This document shows positions 31,880-34,021 of a DNA stretch of 34,021 bases, in pieces. The notes under the pieces are model-generated. The model saw nothing but the letters and a program-made list of their open reading frames with translations, did no database searches and was not told the DNA's origin. The position numbers were made by a program, and so were the translations under genes. Each line of letters opens with the position of its first letter. The stretch's first letter is position 1. Source of the stretch: Flavobacterium sp. (GTDB lineage Bacteria; Bacteroidota; Bacteroidia; Flavobacteriales; Flavobacteriaceae); assembly GCA_030145825.1 (NCBI GenBank), contig JAIXHM010000009.1, positions 1-34,021 of the forward strand, written 5' to 3'.

Positions 31880-33875
31880 AAAAATCGGTTCTAATTCTTC
31901 CAATACTATTACTTACCGCTACTTTTAAAGCGTTGTAGTCGTTTATAGTTTGCATTAATTCTTCAATTGAAGTTTCTACTTTCTTTTCAGTAAAATCTTC
32001 AACCAAACATTTTGTTAAGTTTTGAATTAAGAATTCTCGATAAGAAATTAATGTCTCGTTTATTAAATTTTTTAAAACTTGTTCGTCGTCTTTAGCTTTT
32101 ACAAAAACTTGCTTTTTTTCGAGCCAACCGTCTAGTGAATATTTATCTTCATTCATTAAGATATCGATAACAATAGGCTCAGTTGTTTCGTCTAAATGAT
32201 TAGAAAATTCATTTTTCTCAAAACTTCCTTTTTGTAAATAAACATTAAGAATTTGGTTGACCAAATTTTTAAAAATAGGATTTGAAAATTCAATTTCGTC
32301 TTCTTGAAGATTCATGTAGACTTTTTCAAAAATTTTAAGCGTTCTTTTTTCTGTAAAGTTTTCTTCTTCTCCATCTTCATTTAAACGCAAATAAGTTTCT
32401 TCAAATTCTATTTCTTTATTTCCGTATAAAATTAAAATTTCAATTATTTTTTGTTCCAATAAATTAGCAATTTCTTCCGCAGTGAGTAATCTTGAAGTTG
32501 GTGCTTCATTCTTAATTACTGAAAAAGCATTTTCTTTTTGTTCTTGAACAAACTTTTTATTCGCATCTTTAAGATCCTTTTTATCTAATTGTGCCAAAGT
32601 ATTAAATAAAACGTCCTCTGAAATATCCATAATTCTAGAACATTCTTGAATATAAACTTCACGTTTTATTCGGTCTGAAATTTTTGAGATACTTACCACC
32701 ATATCCCGAATTAGATCGGCTTTTTTAATAGGATCATTTTTAGCTTCGTCCATTAAAAGTGAAGCTTTAAACTGAATAAAATCTTTTGCGTTATTTTCTA
32801 AGTAAACTACTAACTCTTCATAAGGTGTTTTCTTTGCAAAACTATCAGGATCTTCTCCATCAGGAAAAGCACAAACACGCACATTCATTCCTGCTTCTAG
32901 AATTAAATCGATTCCGCGAATTGACGCTCTTAAACCTGCCGCATCACCATCGAAAAGCACCGTCATATTTGGCGTTAATCGTTTTACCAAATTAATTTGA
33001 TCTGGTGTTAAAGCGGTACCCGAAGACGCCACTACATTTTCGATTCCTGCTTGATGAAACTGAATTACATCGGTGTAACCTTCAACTAAATAACAGTTAT
33101 TTTGTTTGGCTATAGCTTGTTTTGCATGATAAATTCCGTACAGAATTTTACTTTTATGGTAAATTTCACTTTCAGGTGAATTTAAATATTTTGCCGCTTT
33201 TTTATCATTGGTTAGAATTCTTCCACCAAAACCTAAAACGCGGCCACTCATACTTTGAATAGGAAACATAACACGACCTTTAAATCGGTCGAATTGCTTT
33301 TCTTCTTTTACAATAGTTAATCCGGTTTTATCTAAAAACTCTAATTTATAACCTTTACCAAGTGCTTCGCTTGTAAAAGCATCCCAAACATCGGGAGAAT
33401 AACCTAAATTAAATTTTTTAATTGTCTCGTTTGTAAAACCACGTTCTTTAAAATAAGTTAGACCTATTGCTTTTCCCTCTTCTGTATTTAATAATACATT
33501 TTGAAAATACTTACTTGCAAATTCGGATACCAAATACATACTCTCTTTTTCATTTGCAAGTGCATTTTCTTCAGAAGTTTGCTCGGTTTCTTCAATTTCA
33601 ATATTATATTTTTTTGCCAAATATCGAATAGCTTCGGGATAGCTAAAATGTTCGTGTTCCATTAAAAAAGTCACCACATTTCCTCCTTTTCCTGAACTAA
33701 AATCTTTCCAAATTTGTTTCACAGGAGACACCATAAAGGAAGGAGATTTTTCGTTTACAAACGGACTCAATCCTTTTAAGTTACTTCCTGCACGTTTCAA
33801 TTGCACAAAATCGCCAATAACCTCCTCTACTCGGGCGGTTTCAAAAACAGCATCAATGGTATTTTGTGTAATCAA
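31872..33875 (-). CDS. dnaG: DNA primase DnaG with a ligand-less zinc-ribbon domain
   Basis: The 667-residue product synthesises RNA primers at replication forks. It has the N-terminal CHC2-type domain (about 1-95), the catalytic core with Toprim motifs VEGYTDV and VLFDGDAAG and DGEDPDSF, and a helical C-terminal region for helicase binding. Strikingly, the four metal ligands are replaced: Ser37 and Val40 stand where C-x2-H is expected (GLSPFVNEK), and Asp58 and Ser61 where C-x2-C is expected (WKDFSSGKGG). The fold around them is otherwise well conserved. The start is inferred at the TTG at 33875 (MITQNTIDAVFETARV), since family members begin there and a promoter lies at 33900-33932; longer in-frame sequence would overlap it. 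Confidence 0.95.
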   Translation of the reverse strand: MITQNTIDAVFETARVEEVIGDFVQLKRAGSNLKGLSPFVNEKSPSFMVSPVKQIWKDFSSGKGGNVVTFLMEHEHFSYPEAIRYLAKKYNIEIEETEQTSEENALANEKESMYLVSEFASKYFQNVLLNTEEGKAIGLTYFKERGFTNETIKKFNLGYSPDVWDAFTSEALGKGYKLEFLDKTGLTIVKEEKQFDRFKGRVMFPIQSMSGRVLGFGGRILTNDKKAAKYLNSPESEIYHKSKILYGIYHAKQAIAKQNNCYLVEGYTDVIQFHQAGIENVVASSGTALTPDQINLVKRLTPNMTVLFDGDAAGLRASIRGIDLILEAGMNVRVCAFPDGEDPDSFAKKTPYEELVVYLENNAKDFIQFKASLLMDEAKNDPIKKADLIRDMVVSISKISDRIKREVYIQECSRIMDISEDVLFNTLAQLDKKDLKDANKKFVQEQKENAFSVIKNEAPTSRLLTAEEIANLLEQKIIEILILYGNKEIEFEETYLRLNEDGEEENFTEKRTLKIFEKVYMNLQEDEIEFSNPIFKNLVNQILNVYLQKGSFEKNEFSNHLDETTEPIVIDILMNEDKYSLDGWLEKKQVFVKAKDDEQVLKNLINETLISYREFLIQNLTKCLVEDFTEKKVETSIEELMQTINDYNALKVAVSNSIGRIRTDFFK

Positions 33876-33899
33876 TTTTTTAAGAATTTTGGCAGAAGT

Positions 33900-33932
33900 C
33901 AAAGATACAAAGTTCCACAAAAAAACCTACAA
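33900..33932 (-). promoter_or_regulatory. Promoter of dnaG
   Basis: On the minus strand TATCTTTG (33900-33907) matches the -7 consensus with a TTG (33930-33932) 22 bases upstream. It gives a leader of about 18 bases to the TTG start at 33875. The -33 lies within the terminator hairpin of the upstream gene. Confidence 0.6.
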
Positions 33933-33955
33933 GGAAAATACATCATTGTAGGCTT
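33921..33955 (-). terminator. Rho-independent terminator of the upstream outer-membrane protein gene
   Basis: CCTACAA (33926-33932) pairs with TTGTAGG (33946-33952), and on the minus strand the stem is followed by GGTTTTTTTG. It lies about 28 bases after the stop of the partial gene at the right edge and overlaps the dnaG promoter. Confidence 0.7.
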
Positions 33956-33980
33956 TAGTATGAAACCTAACCCAAAATTT

Positions 33981-34021
33981 TTAATTGAAATCGAAACGTA
34001 AACCTAATGAAACATTATTTT
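33981..34021 (-). CDS. C-terminal end of an outer-membrane beta-barrel-like protein
   Basis: Only the last 13 codons are in the window; the rest lies beyond the right edge. They read NNVSLGLRFDFN before a TAA at 33981-33983. Alternating hydrophobic residues ending in an aromatic near the C-terminus are typical of the last strand of outer-membrane beta-barrels, and the stop is followed by a good terminator. The call is an inference from a very short piece. Confidence 0.5.
   Translation of the reverse strand, partial: NNVSLGLRFDFN

Noticed and set aside
33876..33920. N-terminal extension of dnaG starting at a TTG at 33920
   Set aside because: The extra residues are unlike DnaG, and the -7 element at 33900-33907 would lie inside the gene.
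1..34021. CRISPR array, insertion sequence or prophage
   Set aside because: No regularly spaced repeats, transposase, integrase or phage genes were seen.

Overview
The window looks like a chromosomal core region of a Flavobacterium-type member of the Bacteroidetes. The evidence is very high A+T, recurrent TAnnTTTG promoter elements in front of genes, almost no Shine-Dalgarno sequences, a short primary sigma factor, gliding genes gldB and gldC, an exosortase of the XrtF type, and an FtsZ carrying the flavobacterial-looking C-terminus. I see no insertion sequence, phage, integron or CRISPR array.

Region 1 (1-3846, minus strand) holds the start of a TonB-dependent receptor-type protein, a small cysteine-rich HYC_CC_PP protein, a beta-CASP metallo-beta-lactamase nuclease, an ATP-cone/PD-(D/E)XK nuclease two bases upstream of it, and the exosortase xrtF with its partner membrane protein. 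Region 2 (3918-8904, plus strand) holds a GAF (fRMsr-like) protein, rpsO, pnp, the primary sigma factor gene and rpe, with clear hairpin terminators after the last four. Region 3 (8932-10930, minus) holds a CBS-pair protein, an MtfA-like zinc peptidase, tRNA-Arg(UCG) and a GatB/YqeY protein.

Region 4 (11011-26588, minus) is a compact dcw cluster transcribed as mraZ-rsmH-ftsL-ftsI-murE-mraY-murD-ftsW-murG-murC-ftsQ-ftsA-ftsZ, with most genes overlapping or a few bases apart and a terminator after ftsZ. It supplies lipid II synthesis steps (MurC, MurD, MurE, MraY, MurG), septal synthesis (FtsW, FtsI, FtsL, FtsQ) and the Z-ring (FtsA, FtsZ). murF, murB and ddl are not present here. A 10-bp-periodic AAAGTGG array upstream of mraZ looks like the MraZ operator.

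Region 5 (26955-34021) holds an alpha/beta hydrolase, engB overlapping an unknown lipoprotein gene, gldC/gldB, nadE, an orphan NarL-type response regulator, dnaG whose zinc ribbon has lost all four metal ligands, and the last codons of an outer-membrane beta-barrel-like protein at the edge.

The most promising less-described material is the ATP-cone nuclease/beta-CASP nuclease pair, the XrtF pair with no visible substrate, the MraZ box array and the ligand-less DnaG zinc ribbon. Most other genes are ordinary housekeeping genes. All family assignments are from reading the proteins by eye; no database search was run.
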